This document shows, piece by piece, positions 9,271 to 19,486 of a stretch of DNA of 64,000 nt (position 1 is the stretch's first letter; each line of letters opens with the position of its first letter). The stretch covers positions 930,001 to 994,000 of the forward strand of contig NZ_JNIO01000008.1 of NCBI RefSeq assembly GCF_000702545.1. Reading direction: 5' to 3'. The notes beneath the pieces are model-generated. The model was not told the origin of the DNA. It worked only from the letters and a program-made list of their open reading frames with translations, and did not search any database. Origin of the DNA: Selenomonas sp. AB3002. Lineage in GTDB: Bacteria > Bacillota > Negativicutes > Selenomonadales > Selenomonadaceae. Position numbers and translations under genes: made by a program.

Positions 9271-9687
9271 TTGACCAGGAAAAATTCTTCATATATAGAG
9301 AAATTAGCCGCTGATATTGCCAGGAAGGCCGTGCAGGATGCCGTCAGGACCATCACGGGCAAGTCCAAGGAAGTGGAAGCTGCGCCTCAGGCTGTCGAAG
9401 ATGCAGGCTCAACCGCCTCTGCTGAAGCGAAGAATGCCTATATCTTCTTCAACTGTGATGCCGAAAAAGCTCCTGCTTCCATGAACATAAGGTTCAATGA
9501 TGAAGCCTACATCGATTCTGTCTCCGGCAGGGAAGCCCTGCTGGCAAAAATCGAGACAGAACTGGCCGCTGGCAAAATCAAAGCCTCCGATATGGAAGCT
9601 ATCAGAGACGCCATCCTGAACGGCACCCCCACTGATGCCAGCCCCCTGCTGGAGTATGGCTGCATAGAACTTTTGATAATGTCATGA
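9271..9687 (+). CDS. Hypothetical alanine- and glutamate-rich protein
   Basis: A 138-residue soluble protein that I do not recognise. The N-terminal half is a charged, alanine-rich helix, followed by a linker and a C-terminal region with a helical segment (LLAKIETELAAGKI). The start is set at the TTG seven bases after GGGAGGG; an in-frame TTG two codons earlier is too close to the ribosome site. It has its own consensus promoter and a strong terminator, so it is a genuine monocistronic gene. Confidence 0.75.
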   Translation: MTRKNSSYIEKLAADIARKAVQDAVRTITGKSKEVEAAPQAVEDAGSTASAEAKNAYIFFNCDAEKAPASMNIRFNDEAYIDSVSGREALLAKIETELAAGKIKASDMEAIRDAILNGTPTDASPLLEYGCIELLIMS

Positions 9688-9701
9688 CTTCATATAAAAA
9701 G

Positions 9702-9726
9702 CGCCCCAAGCCGGGGCGTTTTTTAT
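9702..9726. terminator. Bidirectional terminator
   Basis: CGCCCC and GGGGCG pair around a short loop, with T-runs on both strands. It serves the hypothetical gene on the plus strand and rarA on the minus strand. Confidence 0.88.
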
Positions 9727-9744
9727 ATGCCTTGCAAAGTCTGA

Positions 9745-11079
9745 TCATTTATCTTCCCGCTCCGGCCAGCACCGGCGAAGGTACTCGCCCATGCGCTTCT
9801 CGGCACCATTCTCTGTAGGCCGGTAATAGCGGATGCCTGTCATTTCCCCAGGCAGGTATTGCTGCCTGGTGAAATGACCCGGGTAGTCGTGAGGATAGAT
9901 ATAGTCTATGCCATGACCCAGTTTGGCAGCACCCTTGTAGTGTGCATCCCTGAGATGCACAGGCACCTCGCCGCAATTTTTGCTGCGCACATCTGCCAAA
10001 GCACTGTCTATGCCCATGTAGGCAGCATTGCTCTTAGGAGCAGAGGCGATATAGGTCACGGCCTCGGCCAGGGGAATCCTGGCTTCCGGCATGCCCAGGA
10101 ACTGCACAGCCTGGGCAGCGGAATTGGCCAGCACCAGGGCCATAGGGTCGGCATTGCCCACATCTTCAGCGGCACAGATAACCACCCGGCGGGCGATGAA
10201 CTTCACATCCTCCCCTGCCGCCAGCATGCGGGCTAAGTAGTGCAGGGCCGCATCCGGATCGCTGCCCCTCATGCTCTTGATGAAGGCAGACACTATATCG
10301 TAGTGATTGTCACCTTTCTTGTCATAGCGCTGCACCCGCTCCCCCACAATCTGCTCCAGCAGTCCTACGGTGAGTTCTCCCCCCTCCGGCAGCATGGCGG
10401 CGGCATTTTCCAAGAGGTTCAGGCACATGCGGGCATCGCCGCCTCCCAATTCCGCCAGGGCCAGCAGGACTTCATCAGAGGCCTTCAAAGCCTGCTCTCC
10501 CAGCCCTCTTTCCCTGTCCGTGAGCGCACGACGAAGGATATCTTTCAGATGGCCTCCCTCCAGGGCCTGCAGGCGCACGATGCGCACCCTGGAAAGCAGG
10601 GCATGGTTCACCTCGAAAAAAGGATTTTCCGTGGTAGCGCCAATGAGCACCAGCCGTCCGTCCTCCACATAGGGCAGCAGCACATCCTGCTGGCTCTTGT
10701 TGAAGCGGTGTATCTCATCGATGAAGATGATGGTTCTCTTACTGTAATATTTTCTCTGCTCTTCCGCCTCTTTGACAATGGCACGTATGTCCTGTATCCC
10801 CGCCGCCACGGCATTCAGGCGATGGAAGCTGCTGCCTGTGAGGCTGGCTATCATTTGGGCCAGGGTGGTCTTGCCTGTGCCGGGAGGACCGTAGAGAATC
10901 AGGGAGGGAATCTGGTCCTTCTCAATCATCTGCCGCAGGAAGCGGCCCTTGCCCACTGCTTCCTCCTGGCCCACCAGCTCATCAAAATTCCTGGGCCGCA
11001 TGCGCTGAGCCAGAGGCTCAAAACTCCTGGCCTCTCCCCCCGACATGGCTGCCGCAGAAAACAAGTCCATATTTTCCAT
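9745..11079 (-). CDS. rarA: Replication-associated recombination protein A (AAA+ ATPase)
   Basis: RarA/MgsA acts at stalled replication forks, related to clamp-loader ATPases. The 444-residue protein begins with the conserved RPRNFDELVGQEEAVG segment. It has Walker A GPPGTGKTTLA, Walker B FIDEIHRFN, sensor GATTENPFFEV, and the C-terminal tetramerisation domain ending with HYKGAAKLGHG and YPHDYPGHF, which are hallmarks of the family. It is transcribed alone between two terminators. Confidence 0.97.
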   Translation of the reverse strand: MENMDLFSAAAMSGGEARSFEPLAQRMRPRNFDELVGQEEAVGKGRFLRQMIEKDQIPSLILYGPPGTGKTTLAQMIASLTGSSFHRLNAVAAGIQDIRAIVKEAEEQRKYYSKRTIIFIDEIHRFNKSQQDVLLPYVEDGRLVLIGATTENPFFEVNHALLSRVRIVRLQALEGGHLKDILRRALTDRERGLGEQALKASDEVLLALAELGGGDARMCLNLLENAAAMLPEGGELTVGLLEQIVGERVQRYDKKGDNHYDIVSAFIKSMRGSDPDAALHYLARMLAAGEDVKFIARRVVICAAEDVGNADPMALVLANSAAQAVQFLGMPEARIPLAEAVTYIASAPKSNAAYMGIDSALADVRSKNCGEVPVHLRDAHYKGAAKLGHGIDYIYPHDYPGHFTRQQYLPGEMTGIRYYRPTENGAEKRMGEYLRRCWPEREDK

Positions 11080-11098
11080 GCCTGCCTCCTTATGACAG

Positions 11099-11120
11099 AA
11101 AAAGGGGCCTAATGCCCCTT
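11099..11120 (-). terminator. Terminator after the RNA helicase gene
   Basis: On the minus strand AGGGGC, a short loop and GCCCCT are followed by TTTTCTG. Confidence 0.75.
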
Positions 11121-11131
11121 TATTCTACAAC

Positions 11132-12442
11132 TTAATGCCTGCCCATCTTGGAACGTCCTCCAAGGTTGGTAACGGTCTTGCCGGGCTTTGCCCTGCGGCT
11201 GCGGCCGTTGCGTCCCTTGTGGGAAGCCCCCTTGCGGTTGGCGTATTTAGAAAGAGGCTTTTTCTTCGGCTGCTGTGCCTCTCTCTGTTCCTTGATTTCC
11301 TTGAGGATCTTCTCCTGCTTTTCCTTATGGCTGCTGCGCTCTGAACGCTGCTTCCTGATGCGCTCCTTGATGCCTGTCTCGATGCGGCGCAGGAGCTCAT
11401 ACTGACGGGCATTCACGAAGGTAATGGCCTTGCCCTGCTGGCCTGCACGGCCCGTGCGGCCAATGCGGTGAATGTAGCTTTCCGTATCATGGGGAATATC
11501 GTAGCTCACCACATGGGTGACACCCTCGATATCCAGCCCCCGGGCAGCGATATCCGTGGCGCAAAGAATCTGCAGCTCTGCCTTGCGGAAACGCTTCAGC
11601 ACCAGCGTGCGCTGCACCTGGGACAGGTCGCCATGGAGCTCATCCACCAGATAGCCCCGGGCTGCCAGAGCCATGGTCAGCTGATGGGCGCGGGCCTTGG
11701 TATGGCAGAAAACCATCATGAGGTAAGGCTGCTCCCCGTTGATGATCTCGCAGAGCTTGTCCACCTTGGTATCCTCGGTGGTGTCTATGATGACCTGCTC
11801 GATGGTCTCCAGCGTCACCTGCCCGCTCCTGATCTCTATGCGCTCAGGCGCCTTCATGTACTGGGCTGCCAGAGCCTTCACCCTGTCGGGCATGGTGGCG
11901 GAAAACAGCATGAACTGACGGTCGGAAGCAGAAGCCCTCAGCAGCACCTCCACATCCTCGATGAAGCCCAGCTTCATCATCTCGTCCGCCTCATCCAGCA
12001 CCACCTTGTTCACCTTGGAAATATCGATGGTGCCGCGGCGCAGATGGTCCAGCAGGCGCCCCGGGGTGCCGATGATGATCTGCGGATGGCGCCTGAGTTT
12101 CTGCTTCTGCCGCTCAATGTCCTGCCCGCCGTAAATCACCAGGGAGGAAATGCCGGCTGCCTCTCCAAGGAGGCCAGCCACCTTGGCAATCTGTATAGCC
12201 AGCTCCCTGGTGGGAGTGACAATCAAAGCCTGGGCCACTTCAGCCTGGGGCTTGATCTTTTCCATGATGGGCAAGAGAAAGGCCAGCGTCTTGCCCGTAC
12301 CGGTCTGAGCCTTCACAATGCAGTCCCTGCCAGCCCGCACCACGGGAATGGCCCGCTCCTGCACAGGCGTAGCTTCCTTGATGCCCTGATAGCGCAGAGT
12401 CTCACAGATACTCTGGGATATGCCCAAATCTTTGAATTCCAT
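11132..12442 (-). CDS. DEAD-box RNA helicase
   Basis: ATP-dependent RNA helicase of 436 residues. Motifs in order: the Q motif TPVQERAIP, Walker A AQTGTGKTLAF, PTRELA, GTPGRLLDHL, DEAD, SATMP, then in the second RecA domain TDIAARGLDIEG and HRIGRTGRAG. The tail of about 80 residues is very rich in Lys and Arg, as in cold-shock helicases of the CshA group. Its ATG overlaps the map stop codon by one base, so the two are coupled. A longer upstream reading would overlap map and is rejected. Confidence 0.96.
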   Translation of the reverse strand: MEFKDLGISQSICETLRYQGIKEATPVQERAIPVVRAGRDCIVKAQTGTGKTLAFLLPIMEKIKPQAEVAQALIVTPTRELAIQIAKVAGLLGEAAGISSLVIYGGQDIERQKQKLRRHPQIIIGTPGRLLDHLRRGTIDISKVNKVVLDEADEMMKLGFIEDVEVLLRASASDRQFMLFSATMPDRVKALAAQYMKAPERIEIRSGQVTLETIEQVIIDTTEDTKVDKLCEIINGEQPYLMMVFCHTKARAHQLTMALAARGYLVDELHGDLSQVQRTLVLKRFRKAELQILCATDIAARGLDIEGVTHVVSYDIPHDTESYIHRIGRTGRAGQQGKAITFVNARQYELLRRIETGIKERIRKQRSERSSHKEKQEKILKEIKEQREAQQPKKKPLSKYANRKGASHKGRNGRSRRAKPGKTVTNLGGRSKMGRH

Positions 12443-13314
12443 TACGAAGAAAGCACCTCCGTACCTGTTTCCGTCACCAGGATCGTCTTTTCCCACTGGG
12501 CAGAGAGCTTGTGGTCCTTGGTGCGCACTGTCCAGCCATCGCCCTGGTCCACCACCACATGGTAGCTGCCCTCATTGATCATGGGCTCCACCGTCAACGT
12601 CATGCCCGGCACCAGCAGCATGCCCGTGCCTACCTGGCCCACATGGGGAACGAAGGGCTCCAGATGGAAGTCCTTGCCTACCCCATGGCCCCCCAGGTCA
12701 GTCACTACAGAATAACCGTTCTTGTGGGCATGGGCGCCACAGGCAGCCCCCACATCTCCCAGGAAATGCCAGGGCTTCACAGCTGCGATGCCCAATTCCA
12801 TGCACTCCTTGGTCACACGCACCAGGCGCTCTGCCTCAGGACTTACCTCGCCAATCATGACCATGCGGGAAGCATCCGCATAGTAGCCGTTCAGGGTAGT
12901 GGTGATGTCGATATTGGCAATATCCCCTTCCTTGAGAACGGTCTTCTTGGAAGGAATGCCGTGGCATACCACATCATTGATGGAAATGCAGATGCTCTTG
13001 GGGAAGCCCTCATAGTCCAGGCAGGAAGGATAGCCGCCGGCATCCATGATGTAGTCATGGACAGCCTTGTCTATCTCATAGGTGGAAACACCGGGCTTGG
13101 CCATGCTCACCGCCAGATCCAGGGCACCGTCATTGATCACGCCGGCAGCCCTGATGGCCTCAATATCTTCCTTATTGTTGATGATTTTCTTGGGCGGGCG
13201 CACCTGACCCTTGAAAAAATCAAATTTTATCTCGTCAAGACGCTCATCAAACGCCTCATGGCACTTCTTGTACTTCTTGCCGCTGCCACACCAGCAAAGG
13301 TCATTTCTTGACAT
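12442..13314 (-). CDS. map: Methionine aminopeptidase with N-terminal SEC-C zinc motif
   Basis: Removes the initiator methionine from nascent proteins. The first 20 residues carry the SEC-C metal-binding motif CWCGSGKKYKKCH, followed by a type I aminopeptidase domain with HGIPS, the metal ligands in NIDITTTLNGYYADASR, GHGVGKDFHLEPF and a glutamate in TVEPMINEG. The 290-residue length fits the SEC-C form. I start at MSRNDLCWC, the conserved beginning of the motif. It is followed by the coupled RNA helicase. Confidence 0.96.
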   Translation of the reverse strand: MSRNDLCWCGSGKKYKKCHEAFDERLDEIKFDFFKGQVRPPKKIINNKEDIEAIRAAGVINDGALDLAVSMAKPGVSTYEIDKAVHDYIMDAGGYPSCLDYEGFPKSICISINDVVCHGIPSKKTVLKEGDIANIDITTTLNGYYADASRMVMIGEVSPEAERLVRVTKECMELGIAAVKPWHFLGDVGAACGAHAHKNGYSVVTDLGGHGVGKDFHLEPFVPHVGQVGTGMLLVPGMTLTVEPMINEGSYHVVVDQGDGWTVRTKDHKLSAQWEKTILVTETGTEVLSS

Positions 13315-13449
13315 GAATCTCAATATCTCCTTTATCATTGACACGACTCTCCCGCGTCCCATGCAATACAGTATCCTATATTATACCCCAGCTGCCGTGC
13401 TTTTGCCAATGAAAAAATCTCTCAATGCCCATAAAATTTTCAGCATTCC

Positions 13450-13478
13450 TTGACACCCATAAACAGTTGTTATATATT
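13450..13478 (+). promoter_or_regulatory. Consensus promoter of the polysaccharide deacetylase gene
   Basis: TTGACA and TATATT with a 17-base spacer, about 50 bases upstream of the start codon. Confidence 0.75.
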
Positions 13479-13527
13479 TGTCTTTATGTGAACAACACAA
13501 AGGAAATATATCAAAGGAGTGTCTTCA

Positions 13528-14376
13528 TTGAAAGCACTGTTCAAGCGGCTGATTCTTGCCGCTATCCTGCTCCTGCTGCTGGCTGTACTGACAGGAGCAT
13601 ACCAAATGCACAAGCACGCAGGCGGCGTGCCGGTGCTGAACTATCATCAGATCAATGACCGTGATGAAAATTCCCTGACCATACATACTGACCAGTTCGA
13701 GGCCGAGATGAAGTATCTGGCGGATAACGGCTATCACGCCATCACCCCGGCAGAAATGCTGGAAGCCTGGGACGAAGGCAGGGAGCTGCCGGAGAAGCCC
13801 GTCATCATCACCTTCGATGACGGCTACGCCGACAACTACAAGAACGCCTATCCCATCCTGAAGAAGTATAACCTCAAAGGTACCATCTTCGTCATTTCTG
13901 ACTACCTGGGGACCTACCCCAACTACCTCACCTGGGCCATGGCACAGGAAATGCACGACAGCGGCATCATCGATATCGAAAGCCACACCCTGTCCCATGC
14001 CCAGCTTGACCAGCTGCCCTCCCGGGCTGAACTGGACAAGCAGCTGAAGGAATCGAAGCAGGCCATCGACTGGCATCTGAAAAAGGATGTGCGCTTCATC
14101 GCCTACCCCTGCGGTGCCTTCAACGAGGAGATTGAGGAAAGCTCCCTGGCCGCCGGCTACAAGGGCGCCTTCACTGTCCACTACGGCCTGGCAGAACCTG
14201 ACCAGAACCGGCTGCAGCTTGACCGTGTGCCGGTCTTCGGCAGCAACTCCCACACCCTGCTGCGCTTCAAGCTGCGCCTGAGCTGCGCTCCTATCTTTGC
14301 TCCTTTGGACGAACTGCAAAGGAACCTGCGCGCTGACGGGCATGAGTTCCTGGCACGCCTGCTGCTGGTGCCTTGA
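13528..14376 (+). CDS. Membrane-anchored polysaccharide deacetylase
   Basis: NodB-type carbohydrate esterase of 282 residues. An N-terminal hydrophobic helix (LILAAILLLLLAVLTG) anchors or exports it. The catalytic domain contains VLNYHQI, the metal/catalytic TFDDGYADNY, SHTLSHAQL and the YPCGAFN motif. It is likely to deacetylate peptidoglycan or an envelope polysaccharide outside the membrane; the exact substrate cannot be read. The start is the TTG eight bases after AAAGGAG, rather than an upstream GTG inside the ribosome site. It is monocistronic. Confidence 0.9.
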   Translation: MKALFKRLILAAILLLLLAVLTGAYQMHKHAGGVPVLNYHQINDRDENSLTIHTDQFEAEMKYLADNGYHAITPAEMLEAWDEGRELPEKPVIITFDDGYADNYKNAYPILKKYNLKGTIFVISDYLGTYPNYLTWAMAQEMHDSGIIDIESHTLSHAQLDQLPSRAELDKQLKESKQAIDWHLKKDVRFIAYPCGAFNEEIEESSLAAGYKGAFTVHYGLAEPDQNRLQLDRVPVFGSNSHTLLRFKLRLSCAPIFAPLDELQRNLRADGHEFLARLLLVP

Positions 14377-14385
14377 CTTCATAAG

Positions 14386-14425
14386 CAAAAATCCCTGCAA
14401 GCTTTTACGCTTGCAGGGATTTTTG
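14386..14425. terminator. Bidirectional terminator between convergent genes
   Basis: ATCCCTGCAAGC and GCTTGCAGGGAT form a perfect 12-base stem with T-runs on both sides. Confidence 0.92.
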
Positions 14426-14431
14426 CTTGCC

Positions 14432-15883
14432 TTACTTCAGGGCAGCAATTCTTTTCAAGGTTTCAAGAATAAGGTTCACCTGAGGCTCCACGGTAGCCAG
14501 TTCCAGTCTCTCCTTGGGGCTGTGGATATCCATGGTGGTGACGCCAATGGACACCATGTCCAGCTCGGGATTCTTGCGGAAATGCCAGCCGCACTCAAGA
14601 CCGGCATGGATGGTTTCCACCTTCATGGGCTGGCCATTCTGCGCTTCAAAGGTCTCAGCCATGATCTTGGCCAGACGGCTGTCCTTGTTCTCTTTCCAGC
14701 CAGGGGACTGGGTGCCGATATGAGCAGTGAAGCCCGTAAGCTCTGCCATCTGCTGAGCCAGATGACGGAACTCGTCCAGCTTCTGATCCACGGCAGAACG
14801 GGGGAAATACTGAATGGCTGCTTCCTCGCCGTCCATTTCCACTACGCCCAGGTTGGCAGAGGTTTCCACCAACCCTGGAATGACAGTGGACATAGCAAAG
14901 ACACCCGTGTGAAGGGTAGTGAGCAGGGTCAGCAGGCGCTTGGCATCCCCTGCGGTCAGCACCTCACCAGGGAGTTCTGCCTTGACTGCCTGGATCTTCC
15001 CCTGGAGATCGACGGAGCCGTAAATCCTCCCGAAGCGTTCCTCTTCTGCAGAGAGAACCTCCCTGATATCTTTTTCCGGCAAATCCGTAACCACTACTGC
15101 CACAGCACTGTCAGGGATGGCGTTGCGGGCCTTGCCTCCCCTGAAGTCTGCTACTTCCACCAGACCCTTATCCTGCAGCGCCTGCAGCGCCAGGGCCAGG
15201 GTGCGGATGGCATTGCCCCGGCCGTCGCCGATGCGCTCGCCAGAGTGGCCGCCGAGAAGCCCACTGACGGTGATCTTCCAGGCAGTCTTCCCCTGAGGCG
15301 CTGCCTTTTTCAATTTCCGGGAGAAATCAAGATTCACGCTGCCAGCGCTGCCCACGGTGAGCTCATCCCAGTTTTCCGAATCGCAGTTGATGAGGAAGCT
15401 GGCATCCTTCAGATATTTTTCCTCCAGATTGATGGCACCTGTCATGCCTCTCTCCTCATCCACGGTAATGATAAGGCGCAGGGGGCCATGGTCCTTGGCA
15501 TTTTTCAGCACGTAGATGCCCTCTGCCACCCCGATGCCATCATCTGCTCCCAGGCTGGTGCCCTCGGCAGAAAGATATTTGTCATCGCGTACAAGCTTGA
15601 TGGGATCCTTCTGGGGGTCAAAGCTGTAGCCTTCTTCTGCTACGCAGACCATATCCATGTGCCCCTGCAGGATGGTGAGAGGGGCTTTTTCAAAACCGGG
15701 AGATGCGGGGGCATCAGCAATGATGTTGTTCACCTTATCCTGATGAACGGAAAAGCCTGCCTCCGTGAGGTATTTTTTCAAGAAGTCGCTGACTGCCTGC
15801 TCGTGGCCCGACTGGCGGGGAATAGCAGCCAGCTGCTTGAACTCATCAAGCACACTTTCAAGGATTTCATTTTTCTTAGCCAT
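14432..15883 (-). CDS. pepD: Aminoacyl-histidine dipeptidase (M20 family)
   Basis: Cytosolic zinc dipeptidase of 483 residues that cleaves Xaa-His and similar dipeptides. Metal-binding and catalytic stretches are ILQGHMDMVCV, TSLGADDGIGVA, TVDEERGMTGA, VSGLLGGHSGERI and the C-terminal HAGLECGWH and DIHSPKERL. The start is the ATG seven bases after GGAGG; an upstream in-frame start lacks a ribosome site. Confidence 0.95.
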   Translation of the reverse strand: MAKKNEILESVLDEFKQLAAIPRQSGHEQAVSDFLKKYLTEAGFSVHQDKVNNIIADAPASPGFEKAPLTILQGHMDMVCVAEEGYSFDPQKDPIKLVRDDKYLSAEGTSLGADDGIGVAEGIYVLKNAKDHGPLRLIITVDEERGMTGAINLEEKYLKDASFLINCDSENWDELTVGSAGSVNLDFSRKLKKAAPQGKTAWKITVSGLLGGHSGERIGDGRGNAIRTLALALQALQDKGLVEVADFRGGKARNAIPDSAVAVVVTDLPEKDIREVLSAEEERFGRIYGSVDLQGKIQAVKAELPGEVLTAGDAKRLLTLLTTLHTGVFAMSTVIPGLVETSANLGVVEMDGEEAAIQYFPRSAVDQKLDEFRHLAQQMAELTGFTAHIGTQSPGWKENKDSRLAKIMAETFEAQNGQPMKVETIHAGLECGWHFRKNPELDMVSIGVTTMDIHSPKERLELATVEPQVNLILETLKRIAALK

Positions 15884-15957
15884 TTTGAAACCTCCAAAAA
15901 ACAATATAAAAACAGGCAGCCTGCATGAGACTGCCTGACCAAAACCAAATCAAAGAA

Positions 15958-16500
15958 TCAATAGGGCAGCGCTACGGACATGGCTTCGTCCACATCCACG
16001 CCCTCGGGGACGTACAGCACGATCTGCTCTGAAATGCGCTTGGCACAGCCGTCCAGCACATAGCAGACACCGTTGACAAAATCGCAGATACGGCGCTGCT
16101 CCTCTGCCTCAATGCGCTCGTAGTTCACCACAGCAGCCTTGCCAGCCTTCAGGTCATCGGCAATGGCGGTAACCTGGTCGAAATTGGTCGGCGCATAAAT
16201 GCGCACCTTGAGGCTGGGGGTCTTGGTGGTGTGCACCGTAAGCTTGGGACGCTCCTCATGGCTGCGGGCGGCAGCCTTCTCATAACGGCTCATCCTGCCT
16301 GCACTTTCCTCACTGTAGGCGGGGGCACCGTTCACCACCTTGCGGGCACTCTGCTGCAAAGGCTGCACCTTCTCCTCAGCCTTTGCCTGCACCTCTTCTT
16401 CTTCCTGTACCTCGTCCTCGACATAAGCCTCGGGAGGCATAAGGATGTTCACCAATCCGTCAAATTTCTTTTGTACGCTAGCCCATGCACTCATTGCCAT
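15958..16500 (-). CDS. sepF: Cell division protein SepF
   Basis: Membrane-associated FtsZ anchor found in Gram-positive lineages and Negativicutes. The 180-residue protein has an N-terminal amphipathic-helix region, a long acidic low-complexity linker (about 25-90), and the C-terminal SepF core with VRIYAPTNFDQVTAIADDLKAGKAAVVNYE and FVNGVCYVLDG. It is transcribed alone, separate from a ylm-type cluster. The start could be either of two ATGs two codons apart. Confidence 0.93.
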   Translation of the reverse strand: MAMSAWASVQKKFDGLVNILMPPEAYVEDEVQEEEEVQAKAEEKVQPLQQSARKVVNGAPAYSEESAGRMSRYEKAAARSHEERPKLTVHTTKTPSLKVRIYAPTNFDQVTAIADDLKAGKAAVVNYERIEAEEQRRICDFVNGVCYVLDGCAKRISEQIVLYVPEGVDVDEAMSVALPY

Positions 16501-16613
16501 CTCGTCCTTCCAACGTTTTTGTCACAGTATCCATATATGATTCCACATATTCTCTAATTCTAAGTCTAAGTTCACCCATAAACCTTTCTTCATGATACCA
16601 TAGTTATTCGCAA

Positions 16614-16657
16614 AAAGCAAAAAAAATCCTGCTGGAAAATCAATTTCCCTCAGGATT
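16614..16657 (-). terminator. Terminator after typA
   Basis: On the minus strand AATCCTG and CAGGATT arms with an inner GGAAA/TTTCC pair are followed by eight Ts. Confidence 0.85.
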
Positions 16658-16682
16658 TTTTCAGATTCACTTATCCAAGTTC

Positions 16683-18500
<1,818 letters not shown>

Positions 18501-18667
18501 TCTTGTTAATATGCCTCCTATAAAATAGCGGGTTGATCCCTCTCGTTTTCAACAATAAATACAATATTAGCTTATGCGGTTTTTCATGTCAATAACTATT
18601 TCACATATTATTGTGGATATGTTAGTATAGTAGTATTCTAATATGAAATCTTCAAGGAGGTATCCTT

Positions 18668-19420
18668 TTGCGCATTCTCATAGGCAATGATGACGGGGTT
18701 GAGGCACCGGGGCTGGAGGCGCTGGTGAAAGCCCTGTGCAAGGAGCATGAAGTGATCGTATCTGCCCCCCTGCACCAGCAGAGCGGCATGTCCCATGCCC
18801 TGACCATCGGTGATACCATGGAACTGGTAAGAAATGAGCGGCTTGCATCCCTTTATGGCATTGAGGCCTGGGGTGTGGGTGGCACTCCCGTGGATGGAAT
18901 CAAGCTCTACGTTGAGGAGCTGGGCAAAGACAGGCAGATAGATGTGGTGCTCTCAGGCATCAACAACGGCGCAAACCTCGCCACGGATATACTTTACTCC
19001 GGCACCGTGGGAGCTGCCCGGGAGGGCTTTTTGCACGATATCCCCTCCTTTGCCGTTTCCCTTGATGTCCACAGCGAAATCACAGCTGATGAGGCTGCTG
19101 GCATCTTCAAGGCATATCTGGAAAAAACCATGGCTGGAATGACTCATCCCTTCCTTTACAATATCAACTTCCCCAAATCCTTCCGGGGACGCCAGCCGCA
19201 ATTTCTCTTCAGCCGCCAGGGACGCCGTGATTACCTGAACGCCTTTATCAGGGAAGAGCGTGACGACCGGGTCTTCTACTCAGTGGCAGGAGAAATCTAC
19301 GACACGGACAAGGGCGAAGCCACAGACATCTATGCTGCAGAACAGGGCTTCATCTCCGTCACTCCCCTGATTACTGATTTGACAAATTACCAGATACTGG
19401 ACGAAAGACTTTCATTATAA
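18668..19420 (+). CDS. surE: 5'/3'-nucleotidase SurE
   Basis: Metal-dependent phosphatase acting on nucleoside monophosphates and short polyphosphates. The 250-residue protein starts with MRILIGNDDGVEAPGLE, where the Asp pair binds the metal, and contains SAPLHQQSGMSHALT, the metal-binding Asn in SGINNGANLATDILYSGTVG, and the family-length C-terminal swap arm. The start is a TTG seven bases after AAGGAGG. It is divergent from typA and convergent with polC. Confidence 0.95.
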   Translation: MRILIGNDDGVEAPGLEALVKALCKEHEVIVSAPLHQQSGMSHALTIGDTMELVRNERLASLYGIEAWGVGGTPVDGIKLYVEELGKDRQIDVVLSGINNGANLATDILYSGTVGAAREGFLHDIPSFAVSLDVHSEITADEAAGIFKAYLEKTMAGMTHPFLYNINFPKSFRGRQPQFLFSRQGRRDYLNAFIREERDDRVFYSVAGEIYDTDKGEATDIYAAEQGFISVTPLITDLTNYQILDERLSL

Positions 19421-19436
19421 GGGTCAGACATAAGGA

Positions 19437-19474
19437 AAAGGCTTGCCTCCTTTCTTTCAGGAAGCAAGCCTTTT
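19437..19474. terminator. Bidirectional terminator between surE and polC
   Basis: AAAAGGCTTGC and GCAAGCCTTTT arms with flanking A- and T-rich ends. Confidence 0.85.
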
Positions 19475-19486
19475 CTCTATGCCATT

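Noticed and set aside
14297-15928. A 543-codon plus-strand frame opposite pepD, overlapping the deacetylase end
   Set aside because: It runs through a strong terminator and opposes a clearly identified gene; no known motif.
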